A stretch of 64,000 nt of DNA from positions 17,479,021 to 17,543,020 of the forward strand of contig CM030718.1 of NCBI GenBank assembly GCA_017979445.1. The letters are read 5' to 3'. This DNA comes from Akebia trifoliata. Lineage: Eukaryota > Streptophyta > Magnoliopsida > Ranunculales > Lardizabalaceae. A program made the translations under genes and the position numbers. Each line of letters begins with the position of its first letter. Within the stretch, counting starts at the first letter, position 1. Of the stretch, positions 23,346-33,826 are shown piece by piece. The notes under the pieces are model-generated. The model made no database searches. It saw only the letters and a program-made list of their open reading frames with translations, and was not told the origin of the DNA.

Positions 23346-24118
23346 ATTAGGAAAATACAATTCGAACTTGCATCGATGATATCTAAGGCTCCCGATAATG
23401 GAATTGAGTGAACTCAAGTTCTAAATTAATCTATTCGATGAGATCTACATTTTATTAAGAGGTTCCCAGACTTAATTCTCAATAGAATATTCTGTAAAAA
23501 AGTTTTAACATTGCTGTCCCAACTTTCATTCGGAAATAATTCCAGATTTACAGATTGAACTTGCATCGATGATATCTAAGGCTTACGATAATGAAATCGA
23601 GTGAACTCAAGTTCTAAATTAATCTACTCGATGAGATCTACATTTTATTAATAGGTGTCCAGACTTAGTTTTCACCAGAATGTTCTATAAAAACGTTTTA
23701 ACGTTGCTGTCCCAACTTTCATTCGGAAATAATTTCAGATTTACAGATTAAACTTGCATCGATGATATCTAAGGCTTTCGATAATGAAATTGAGTGAACT
23801 CAAGTTCTAAATTAATCTATTCGATGAGATCTACGTTTTACTAAGAGGTTCCTAGACTTAATTCTCACTAAAATGTTCTGTAAAAAAGTTTTAACATTGC
23901 TATCCCAACTTTCATTCAGAAATAATTCCAGATTTACAGATTGAACTTGCATCGATGATATCTAAGGCTTCCGATAACGAAATTGAGTGAACTCAGATTC
24001 TAAATTAATCTACTCGACGAGATTTATGTTTTATTAATAGGTTCCCAGACTTAATTCTCACTAGAATATTCTCTAAAAGCGTTTTAATATTTCTGTCCAA
24101 CCTTCATCATTCATCAAT
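23346..24118 (-). repeat. 193-bp tandem array, four units, next to the LARD 5' end
   Basis: The string cttgcatcgatgatatctaa recurs at 23367, 23560, 23753 and 23946, exactly 193 bp apart. Units differ by point changes only. The array lies within 250 bp of the primer site, that is, in the 5' leader of the element in sense orientation. Confidence 0.95.
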
Positions 24119-24333
24119 TTGAATCTTTCATTATTTAGGGGTCATCAAAAAGTGATCCTTAATTGAAAAAAAAAATGCAATGCCCAAAATCATCTACAAT
24201 TAAGATAAAAAAATAAAAAAATAAATAAAATAAATAAAATAAATAAATAAATCCAACTAAATAATAAAAAAAAAACTAGGTCATCTTGGCAATGCTCCCA
24301 TACTTGGGGTTTTTCAAGTTTGATCCTCAATAG

Positions 24334-24351
24334 TCCCCAGCGGAGTCGCCA
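24334..24351 (-). other. Primer-binding site, TGGCGACTCCGCTGGGGA
   Basis: Lies one base inside the 5' LTR on the minus strand. It starts with TGG (complement of tRNA CCA) and is of the kind described for Ogre/Tat elements with tRNA-Arg priming. The tRNA identity is inferred from the literature. Confidence 0.85.
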
Positions 24352-24352
24352 C

Positions 24353-26106
24353 TGAAAGCGCCCTCGATCCACGGGGTGCGCGGATCCGCTTTTGACCATT
24401 GAGGTTTGGGAGTCGCCACCTAGTTGTTAAGGTCTAGGAACCAAACTGACTCTAAAAAAAGGCAAATTAATCTACGAAAGAGAAAAAGAGTCCGGGGATC
24501 ACGTTACGGGGTTGGAAGGTGTTAGGCACCAACCCCGCCCGGCCAAAGCCGGTCTCTACTAACTTCCCAAATAAATTACATTGCTAACCACCTAGATAAT
24601 AATAAATAAAAAGAAATAAAAAAGGTACCTTTCCAATAGCAAACTTTATTCCCTCAGATCTGACAAAAATAGCTCCTTGTACCGTACTCCCTTGCTTCGT
24701 TCTATTTTCAGATTTGATTTCGGATCTCCGAGGCAAGGTATCTCCTTATTTTTGGATCTGAACTCTTCAAGTTTATTGCGGATTTTGGGATGTTTTTGGA
24801 AGGCTTTTGGGTGTTCTTTAGGCTAAAATCGAAGGAGGGATGTTAGGTAAGGAGTTGGGGCTCCAAAACTAGGGTTTATGGGAGGCTAAGGGGGCTTCTA
24901 GACCTACTTCTCTTAGGATTTATGATTTGATACGAAAATAGGGTGTGAGCACCTCTATTTATAGATGTTTTTAGGGGTTGATTTGGATAGAGTTAGTGTT
25001 TAATTAGAGTTGTGTTTTAGTTAGACTTATTTTAGGTAGAATTGTGTTTTAATTAAAATTGTTTTAGGTAGAATGTGTTTTAATTAAAATTATTTTAGGT
25101 AGAATTGTTTTTAATTTAGAACTCTATTAGATAGAGTTATTATTTAATTAGAGTTCTATTATGACTTTTGGTCTTATTTGATTGACTTTTAATATTTTGA
25201 CTTTAGTCTTAATTGATTGACTTTTAATATCTTGACTTCAGTCTTGCTTAATTGACTTTAATTTTGACTTTAGTCTCACTTGATTGACTTTAATACCTTG
25301 ACTTTAGTCTTGCTTGATTTACTTTTAATTTTTGGAGAACCCCCTTCCATTATTTCTTTAATTTTTTGGACCCCCAAATGGAGGGGTCCTTAAAGAAATA
25401 TCCCACGAACCCTCAACAATTTTGCCTGAGAGTCCGATTGATCGATTTTTTAGGTTCAAAATTTTAAATTAATTTCATTAATGTTTCACTTTAATTATCT
25501 AATGTTTTATTTATTAATTTCGAATTTTTTAATTATGAAAATTATGAAATTACCGTTTTACCCCCGGAGATGACTTTTCACGTTTTAAGTCGGTTTTTAA
25601 TGTTCTAGGACGTTTTAGAATCGGTTTTCGTAAGGAATTGAATGAGAATGTTGGTTTGTGTCATTTTAAAAAATTTTTATGTGAAATGGTTGTGAACTTT
25701 ATGAGGGCATTTTCGTAATTTTGTCGAATTCTGTTAAAATTGGCGAAATGATTTATTTGGTTTTGATTTATTTTTTATGTGTTCGAGAGAGTTTTCCTAA
25801 GCGTAACGTAGGCTCTAGGGTTATTTTGAGGTTAGGGGTATTTTGGTAATTTGATCAATTTTTAGTGATTTTTATCGTGAAACTTCTTTTTGGTCTGCAA
25901 GATGATGATTTCTATATTTCTGGGGTCGTATTTTCCTAACGTAGCGTGATTTCTAAGGTTTTGTCAATTCGAGATACCTCATCCGGATTTCTGAAATATA
26001 TCGGGTAACAAAATAAAGCAATGGAATACACATCCATCAATGGGAATCATTGCGATCGGGTTGACGAGTTGATTAATCAGGCGGATGCAAAAATGGGGTG
26101 TCTACA
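24353..26106 (-). repeat. 5' LTR of the LARD (1754 bp)
   Basis: In sense orientation it begins TGTAGACACCCC and ends GGGCGCTTTCA, with TG...CA termini. A TATA box (TATAAATAGAGG type) is at about 24955-24963. Short AT-rich repeats around tgacttttaatattttgact lie in the middle. The primer site starts one base beyond it. Confidence 0.93.
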
Positions 26107-27095
26107 CTTACCGTTCTTCTAGTGCTATAGAAGTAATTGAGGAACACTCTCTCAAGTTGATCCCAATTGTCTATTGAATTGGGTTCCAAGTCGATGTACC
26201 AATCGAACGTATTGTCATGAAGGGAGCGAATGAATTGTTTCACCATGAAGTCACCGAATGTACATGCGTTGTTGCAAGTTTCGATGAAGTGGGTAATATG
26301 CTGCTTTAGATTGCCTTTTCCTTCGAACTGTTAAAATTTTGACGGTTGATATTTTACTGGAAGACGTATTTGTTTGATGCATTGAGTGTAGGATTTGGAA
26401 TAGATCAATGAGGATTGTGGCATGCCCCCATACTGAACACGAATGGTGTTAGTAATCATTGCTTGCAGTTGTTGAACAGAAAGTGAGGCAACAAACCCCT
26501 GTGATAGGTATCGCGTAACTTTACATGAGCCAGCATAGTCTTCTCATTCTTCTTCACTCGGAGTCGTTTACCCTTCAGGAGTGAATCCTGGAGGATGCGA
26601 AGGTCCAACACTCGATTCATTCTCATTGTCTTTATGTTTCAAACGACTAACAAGGGTTGCAATCTGGATGTCTTTGACCTCTATTGCCTTTGTCAATTTG
26701 TTGATGGTGTCTACCATCTGAGCAACTTGTTCCTCCATTGTTAGTGCTCCAACTGTCATCACTGCTCTGATAGAGGTGTGAGTTTGCGATGAAGAAGTGA
26801 TCGATAGAGATCTAGATGACCCCTCAATTGATTTCGAATCAGATCCAGAATCTGAAAAATCGTCTTCTATAATGTCCGCCCACTATGCCTTCGTTGTGAG
26901 TGTCGTTTTTGTGGCACATTTCTTGGAATGATGCTGGAGAGGCTCCACCAACTTAGATCCGTCTGTTTTCGTCATTGTTCGAGTTACGTGATGATCACGA
27001 CTAATAACCTGGGCAGATTCAAGGTTTGAAGAACTAATTTTTTTACCTTTCTTAATAGTAGCTGATGCTATAGCGTTGACGTTGCGAGATGCCAT
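26107..27095 (-). pseudogene. Gypsy gag N-terminal half (upstream part of the split gag)
   Basis: Starts at MASRNVNAIASATIKKGKK (27095). A coiled-coil-like segment follows, EEQVAQMVDTINKLTKAIEV (26568-26762). Then comes the core with HFIETCNNACTFGDFMVKQF and FDWYIDLEPNSIDNWDQLE. The conserved FDWY...W..L..F pattern is diagnostic of plant gypsy gag. The reading runs directly up to the insertion junction at 26107 and resumes at 16370. Confidence 0.82.
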
Positions 27096-27147
27096 CGATG
27101 TTTTGATTGATGTTTTAGTAGTTGACTAAAAGATGAGAGGTGGAGAT

Positions 27148-27166
27148 GGTCCCACCGAGCATGCCA
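27148..27166 (-). other. Primer-binding-site-like sequence of the old gypsy element
   Basis: On the minus strand TGGCATGCTCGGTGGGACC lies about 55 bp before the gag start, where the primer site is expected. It begins with TGG, the complement of a tRNA CCA end. The matching tRNA was not determined. Confidence 0.5.
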
Positions 27167-27877
27167 TAAATTTTTCAACAATAAATTTCAAGATATCTAC
27201 TTTGAGATTCGTGAAATATAATCACAAATGATTTTATTGATTTTTGATGAAAAGTAGATACAGATCTCAGTGTTTCCTCTGATTAAAAGTCAAGTACGAA
27301 AAGACGATGATGATGTATGTAATTTTTCTTTTCTTCGAGCTTCGCGCTTTATCGACTGAGAAGGATGCTTTAACGTTGGCTTTATTTTGTTTTGATCTTC
27401 TATAGAGGTTTCTCTAGATTTTCTTTTCTCCGGACTTCACTCTTTATCAGTTGAGAATGTTTTCTTGACTTCCAGATAAGGGTTTTATGCTTGATATTCT
27501 CTTTAATCGGAGTCCGAATCTCTGAAGAACTTTTAATTTGTCTTTAAAGGAGGGCTTGAGAGCTTCTTCTTCTCTAGAGGGAGAGCTCCTGTCTTCTGAG
27601 AGAAAGTGATCCAGATCCCCCCTCAATGAGAGAGACTCTTGTATTTATAAACTTAAAGGTAATTTAGCTTTTCAATTATACCCCCACTTAAAGGGGTTTA
27701 ATTGATTTGTTTAAAAGGCTAAATTTGTCCAAATCCAATTTTGAGGATTCTATGAACTATTATTGGGCCAAACTCATTTATTTGGGTGTAAGGCCCAATA
27801 TTTAATGTGGATCACTTGAATTTATAGGATCATGGGCTTTATCTACGAAAGCCCAAAAACTAAACTTGTAGGGGGGC
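27167..27877 (-). repeat. LTR remnant of the old gypsy element (interrupted)
   Basis: Non-coding DNA upstream of the gag and primer site carries a minus-strand TATA box (TATAAATA at 27642-27649) and pyrimidine-rich leader, as in an LTR. It stops at 27877, where the solo LTR is inserted, and resumes at 32790. The unit cgttcttagttaatggactc is tandemly repeated (57-bp period) at 32795 and 32852, and the insertion landed in the first unit. The outer end of this LTR was not resolved. Confidence 0.6.
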
Positions 27878-28579
27878 TGTAAAACCCTGAATTTTTAATT
27901 CGTATCTCGAGGAACAAATAAATAGTGGAATTTTAAGAAAATCTTGAAAGTGGGACTTAGGGTAAAACTGTAAGACCTTGTTCTGATCATTTTTAATGGA
28001 AGTTGACCTCACCATTGGATTCAAAATGATCGAAAAACATAGTTTAGCCTGTAAGCACGCTCAAATGCAAATCCGAATATAAAAGTTACAAAATCCTCGA
28101 TTACCGGGTCGGACCAGGCTAAAACAGTGACTTTTTGTTAGAGGAATAATTTTTAAAATTCGATCATACCATTGGGTTCATAACAAAAAATTATTCAACA
28201 TAGACTATTTATTTTTCATTTTTGGAGATCAGAAAGTCGAATTATCGCCAAAAACGAAAACGACATCAAGTTTAGGGGTCACCTCAGGCTAAAAATGTAA
28301 ATTTTTGTTAGAGATAAAATTTGTAGAAATTGACTACACCATTAGATCCAGAACGAAAAATTAGGCGAAATAGAGTATTCATTCGTCAGTTTTGGAGTCC
28401 GGATGATTAAGTTATCGTCGATCAAAACAATTGATAAAATGCCGAATTCCTCCCAAATTTAATATAAATAATATTTAAATTTTTTTTTATATGTCATCTT
28501 CCCCAACTCGTCAATACAGTCGCACGAAAAAAGAATTTGTTTTTTTTTTTCCACTGATGTTCTACTTCAGATCCTTCGC

Positions 28580-28965
28580 AAACGGTTCGCCGTCGACGAT
28601 CGCCATAGAAGGGAAAAAGATCCGCAGCTGCGTTCTCTACAAAACCCACCCAATCTTTCTTCGTTTCACTTTCTATTTCATCCAATATCGTCAAAAATAA
28701 GCCGTATTTGGATACGGAAACTTTGAAATTTTGACCTCGAATTTCGTCCGTTTCGGGGTCAAGTCGTCTTCCGACGCAAAAGGGAGAAATGTCCGCAGTC
28801 TCATTCTCTACATAACCCACCCAAATTCCTTCCGTTTTCTCGTTTTTTTCACCCCGTATAGTCAAAAATCAGCCGTATTTTTATACGGAGATTTCGTAAC
28901 TTCAATCTCGATTTTCATCAATTTCGGGGTCAAACCGTCTTTCATCGTAGAAGGGAGAAAAGACG
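28580..28965 (+). repeat. 171-bp tandem repeat within solo LTR A, about two and a half units
   Basis: The anchor aaggga recurs at 28609, 28780 and 28951, with shared context such as cgtttcggggtcaa and acataacccaccca. The corresponding part of the copy at 44654 has one unit fewer (anchors 45382 and 45553). Confidence 0.8.
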
Positions 28966-29366
28966 AGCACATTGAGATCTTCGAAACCACCAAGCCAGTT
29001 TCGAAAATCAGTCGCTTCGAAGTTCAGTCCGTCTCAATTTTCACACACACGCTTCGATCCTTTCACCTGAAGATTGTAAGGAACTCTCAATTTCTATTAG
29101 TAATCATAGATTGTGAAAATTGCATTTAGGATTTTATTGGAAAAATTTGGATGTATTTCCGAAATATAGAATTCTTTGTTTATTTCAAAATTCACGCCAG
29201 AAATTGCATGTTTGATATGTTTAATTGTATTTTTAACAAATTATACGTGAGTTGAGTATTATAACGGGTTATTTCCATAAATTGGGTCTTGTGCCCTGTT
29301 CGGACCCCGTTTTGATATAAAAATTGTATTCTTTTTCAATATTATTGATAGAAATAAATTCTATAG

Positions 29367-31107
29367 TGAAAGCGCCCTCGATCCGCGGGGTGCGCGGATC
29401 CGCTTTTGACCCTTGAGGTTTGGGAGTCGCCACCTAGTTATTGTGGTCTAGGAACCAAACTGACTCTAACATAGATAAAAAGAACTAATCTACCATAAAA
29501 AATCTGAATTCGGGTATCATGTTACGGGGTTGGAAGGTGTTAGGCACCAACCTCGCCCGGCCAAAGCCGGTCTCTATTAACTTCCCAAATATATCACATT
29601 GCTAAAAACCTAGATAAAAACAAAAATAAAAAATTCATACCTTTCCGATAGCAAAGATTTTTCTCCCTCAGATCTGACAAAAAGAGCTCCTTGTACTGTA
29701 TTCCCTTACTTCGTTCTGTCTCCAGATTTGACTTCGGATCTCCTAGATCAAAGTATCTCATTGTTTCTGAATCTGAACTCTTCAAGTTTGTTGCAGATTT
29801 AGGGGTGTTTTTGGAGGGATTTTAGGTGTTTTCTAGACTAAAATTGAAGGGGGGATGTTAGGTAAGGGGTTGGGGCTCCAAAACTAGGGTTTATGGGGGG
29901 CTAGGGGAGCTTCTAGACCTACTTCTCTTAGGGTTTATGATTTGATACGAAAATAGGGTGTGAGCACCTCTATTTATAGATGTTTTTAAGGGTTGATTTG
30001 GATAGAGTTAGTGTTTAATTAGAGATCTTTTAATTAGAGTTGTGTTTTAGTTAGACTTATTTTAGGTAGAATTGTGTTTTAATTAAAATTGTTTTAGGTA
30101 GAATTGTTTTTAAGTTAGAACTCTATTAGATATAGTTATTATTTAATTAGAGTTCTATTATGACTTTTGGTCTTATTTGATTGACTTTTAATATTTTGAC
30201 TTTAGTCTTAATTGATTGACTTTTAATATCTTGACTTCAGTCTTACTTGATTGACTTTAATTTTGACTTCAGTTTTGCTTAATTGACTTTAATACCTTAA
30301 CTTCAGTCTTGTTTGATTTACTATTAATTTTTGGAGAACCCCCTTCCATTATTTCTTTAATTCTTTGGACCCCCAAATGGAAGGGTCCTTAAAGAAATAT
30401 CCCACGAACCCTCAACAATTTTACCCGAAAGTCCGATTGATCGATTTTTTAGGTTCAAAATTTTAAATTAATTTCATCAATGTTTCACTTTAATTATTTA
30501 ATATTTTATTTATTAATTTCGAATTTTTTAATTATGAAAATTGTGAAATTACCGTTTTGCCCCCGGAAAGGACTTTTCACGTTTCAAGTCGATTTTTAAT
30601 GCTCTAGGATGTTTTAGAATCGGTTTTTCGAAAGGAATTCAATGAGAATGTTGGTTTGTGTCATTTATGAAAATTTTTATGTGAAATGATTGTGAACTTT
30701 ATGAGGCGCATTTTAGTAATTTTGTCAAATTCTGTTAAAATCGGTGAAATGATTTATTTGGTTCCGATTCGACATTTTATATGTTCGAATGGATTTTCCT
30801 AAGCGTAGCGTAGGTTCTAACGTTGTTTTGAGATTAGGGGTATTTTGGTAATTTGATCAATTTTTAGTGATTTTTATCGTGAAGCTTCTTTTTGTCTGCA
30901 AGATGATACTTTCTATGTTTCTGAGGTCGTATTTTCCTAGCGTAGCGTGATTTCTAAGGTTTTATCAATTCGAGATACCTCATTCGGATTTCTGAAACAT
31001 ATCGGGTAACAAAATAAAGCAATGGAATACACACCCATCATTGGGAATCATTGCGATCGGGTTGACGAGTTTATTAATCAGGTGGATGCAAAAATGGGGT
31101 GTCTACA
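29367..31107 (-). mobile_element. Solo LTR of the LARD family, nested in solo LTR A
   Basis: Same ends and order as the LARD LTRs (plus strand TGAAAGCGCCC to GTGTCTACA), 1741 bp, clearly more diverged from either LARD LTR than they are from each other. The flanks carry an exact duplication TATAG (29362-29366 and 31108-31112). The paralogous LTR at 44654 has the undisturbed single TATAG at 45985-45989, which is the empty site. Confidence 0.95.
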
Positions 31108-31493
31108 TATAGTTGGAAAATGTGATTTAATATTCAATGAACTCATTTTGAGTTGATGAATATCAGAAATTGGATATTTTATTGAAGAGATTGAAAACTG
31201 TAAAAATCGAAAAAAAAAGGAAAAAGGGTATGAAACGGTAAAATGTCAGAGTCACACCCGAGGGGTGATGTCTGCATTTTACGTTGTTGTGTTGTGTACA
31301 GGTTGGTGAACAGATATCCAGGGATAATATTATTGGTTGCATATTTATTTTCTTTCTGTTAGCGCGAGGCGCTGTTTACGTTTCCGTTATGTTATTTATT
31401 TTAGGCCGGGTGGCCACACTTGCATGGTAGGAAACTGGATATCTATTCTCAACCTTGTATTGTTAATTTCTCTTTTGTTTTCAAATGAAAATA

Positions 31494-31519
31494 ATATATA
31501 TATATATATATATATATAT
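31494..31519. repeat. (TA)n microsatellite in solo LTR A
   Basis: About 26 bp of TA. The homologous site in the copy at 44654 has about 58 bp, and in the inverted copy only about 10 bp (near 35102). Confidence 0.9.
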
Positions 31520-32789
31520 GTAACTATTTTGTGAGCTGTTAAAGAGTTTATGAATGCCTGAAGGGATAGTGCGTCATATCATCCGGAGTGGTGTACTATC
31601 CTGGGATGTACGGTAGGGACCACCAAGCTCATACGTGGTATGGGACGCGTATGAGAGTGGAGTCACAACTGGAATCTGGGTTTATTCCTCTCTATCTTTA
31701 CCAGTGAACTTGTAATGTAAAGGTGGTCGTATACGAATGGTTTGTATATTTGGGAATCACATGTACGCCTGATAGGCATAGACGAAGATGATTGGTCAGT
31801 GATCACTAACAATGTATAGTAGTCAAACGTTCTGACACATCGAAAAGAGACCCATTGCTTACGGTCACGTCAAACGACCAGCCTGAGCCGGATAAATGGT
31901 CAACCAAGCATGGTAAGTGCAACGACCGGCCACAAAATCAGGAACTAAAAGTCAGAGAGAAATTGTAACATCATGTCCCGACTGGGAGCGATCCAGTCGT
32001 GAATCCCAACACTCTAATTCCAATACTCCACCATTGTGTATTATGTATCTGTTGTTTATTTTGATATATAAAATGAAATCCATGTTTATTATTTCCCTTT
32101 AATCAATTAGATTTGTATAAAAAGATAATGTTATAGTGAGTACTGCTGATCGATGTAATGTGAGTTTTAAAATGTTTAGTTGTTCATCCCTGGCTATATG
32201 TACCAGTTAATCGTAATTTTTTCTGTAAAACTTTGACTATTTTAAAATGATTCAGTATGCTTATTCGTTCATGTTAGGAGGGGTTATTGGTAGAAATTGT
32301 TTGTTTCCCTACTAGGTAACCATTGTTACTCACCCTTTCTTTCTCTATTTTTTTAGTTTCAGATCCGAAGTTTGGCGAGGCAAATATAGAGCACGAGTGA
32401 GAATCATCTGGTGGGTCAGATAGACAGCCAGAGTTCGTCACTTGGTGAGTATTGGGGTTATTACCCCTAGTGGTGTCGATTTATCCGAGAGTATTATACA
32501 TGTTGTTCTGAGTGTTAGGATTTCTGTTAGAGTGAGAAATTTTGTATAATTCTGTATCCTGGTTATTCTTCCGCACTCTGATCTTTCGTACGTTATTAGA
32601 CTTATATAGGCTTCCGCTAGTATTATATTTTATATTTGTATGCAGGATTGTATGTCGTTTATCAGGTGCTGATTAAACGCCTTGGATTGCTAACATAAAC
32701 AGAGGAGACCATGCCGAAATTTCGAGGTGCCACCTAGTACCTCGAGATCTGACATGGGGATTTGTGTTAGCGTTCGGCGGCGCGTCACA

Positions 32790-33826
32790 GGGGCCGTTCT
32801 TAGTTAATGGACTCAATTATAAAGCCCCAAAAACTAAACTTGTAGGGGGGTCGTTCTTAGTTAATGGACTCAATTTGGCTCCAAGACCTATTTATAACTT
32901 TAGGGACTTTATTTTTATTTATAAAATTTGTAAAGACTTCCTCAAAATTTTTGTACCTACAGAGTAGATAGAGGAATACGATCCTTATGTGTCTTGTGTA
33001 ATTGTTAGGATCACATAACCGAGTATTGTTCAAACTTATCCATCATGAGGAATAGGCAGTCTCAAATCTTTCATGAGTACAATTATTATTCGACGTTGAC
33101 TTCTAGCTCGTTCAGTCAACCATATCATTCGAAAAGTTGGTCCGTTCCAAATTTCTCATTTAGGTAGAATGAGTACACTAAGGATAGTTTTTTCGGCAAC
33201 CATACGCATGACAACTCAATAATTCCTCAACAATCTTACTCAAACTTTCAACAATCCATAGAGCCTCAATCGATGTATAATTGTTTTACTTTAATTTCTA
33301 AACCACCAATCACATTAGACTCCATGATGATAGAGTTACTAAATCAGCAACAACAACAACTTTTCTAATAAAAATAAGAGAATGCTCAAGCCCTAATTCA
33401 TATGGAGACCCAATTAAGGTACCTAAAGCTATCTTAAGAAGAATAAGGGAAGTTTAATCAATTTGAAAATGAAGATATCCCCATCCTAAAAAATCTCCTA
33501 TTCTTTCAAGATACCTTTGGTAACCAATTTCAATTCCAAGAGGAACTCCATAATTTTCCATCCATAATTGATAACCCACTTCCCTTCGAAGATAAAATAG
33601 ACATCAATCAAGTTACAATACCAACCATAGGGAAGATGGAATTACAACTAGAGCAACAAACTATCTCTTTAGAAGAGAGTGATCCGTTCTTAGAAGAAAC
33701 AATTCCACAAAATCAATTTTTGGAACAACCTCTGAAGGAAGAAGAAATTCATTAGGAGTTGTCTATCAATTCATTCTTTAAAGACAATCTTGTATTAGAG
33801 AAAATAAGAATCAATTTCGATCTCCA
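32790..33826 (+). pseudogene. Degenerate retroelement gag C-terminal remnant
   Basis: After about 150 bp of interrupted LTR, a broken plus-strand frame reads NHTHDNSIIPQQSYSNFQQS, then PPITLDSMMIELLNQQQQQ, and later KMELQLEQQTISLEESDPFLE. The Gln-rich, Asn-rich composition resembles the C-terminal gag linker of Athila/Tat-type elements. The TAA and TAG codons at several points show it is dead. It is cut at 33826 by solo LTR C and appears to resume at 37537 (APAPKSLITTNSETSLESIK). Lineage is uncertain. Confidence 0.4.

Larger units (their letters stand above)
16371..26106 (-). mobile_element. Complete young non-coding LTR retrotransposon, Tat/Ogre-like LARD (9.7 kb)
   Basis: Two near-identical LTRs bound a 6.2-kb interior. 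The element is flanked by an exact 5-bp duplication CTTAC (16366-16370 and 26107-26111). Minus-strand orientation is set by a primer site next to the right LTR and a purine tract next to the left LTR. By eye I count about 17 differences between the two ~1755-bp LTRs, about 1%, implying a recent insertion. The interior has no long frame and no recognisable gag or pol domain, only tandem arrays and spacer. That fits a large retrotransposon derivative mobilised by an autonomous relative. The primer site matches the type reported for Ogre/Tat elements (tRNA-Arg), which is family knowledge, not a test here. Confidence 0.92.
14490..27095 (-). mobile_element. Old Ty3/gypsy element (gag to protease), split by a younger insertion
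   Basis: Reading the minus strand from 27095, the parts are a gag N-terminus (MASRNVNA...), a coiled-coil segment, the gag core, a Cys/His-poor linker with KYYRYHRVISHP, and an aspartic protease. The pieces on either side of 16371-26106 fit together exactly: one side ends in ...YFYSTRRT and the other begins MVELVVVKQRNDEP. The same order is well known from plant gypsy gags. Polymerase and integrase are missing beyond about 14490, so the 3' end has been lost. In-frame stops and shifts show it is dead. Confidence 0.85.
27878..32789 (+). mobile_element. Solo LTR A of the ~3-kb family, itself interrupted
   Basis: Begins TGTAAAACCC and ends GTCACA. It is flanked by an exact duplication GGGGC (27873-27877 and 32790-32794), so no internal region remains: a solo LTR from LTR-LTR recombination. 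A TATA box (TATAAATA, 28463-28470) marks the likely U3/R boundary. Removing the nested insertion and its 5-bp duplication leaves about 3.17 kb, close to the copy at 44654 (3.07 kb). A third, longer copy lies inverted at 33827-37531. Confidence 0.93.

Noticed and set aside
28494..28865. 123-codon minus-strand and 132-codon plus-strand frames in solo LTR A
   Set aside because: They overlap each other on the 171-bp repeats of a solo LTR leader, and paralogous LTRs do not conserve them.
31494..31519. TA runs as replication origins or matrix attachment sites
   Set aside because: They are length-variable microsatellites within LTR copies. The sequence gives no support for such roles.
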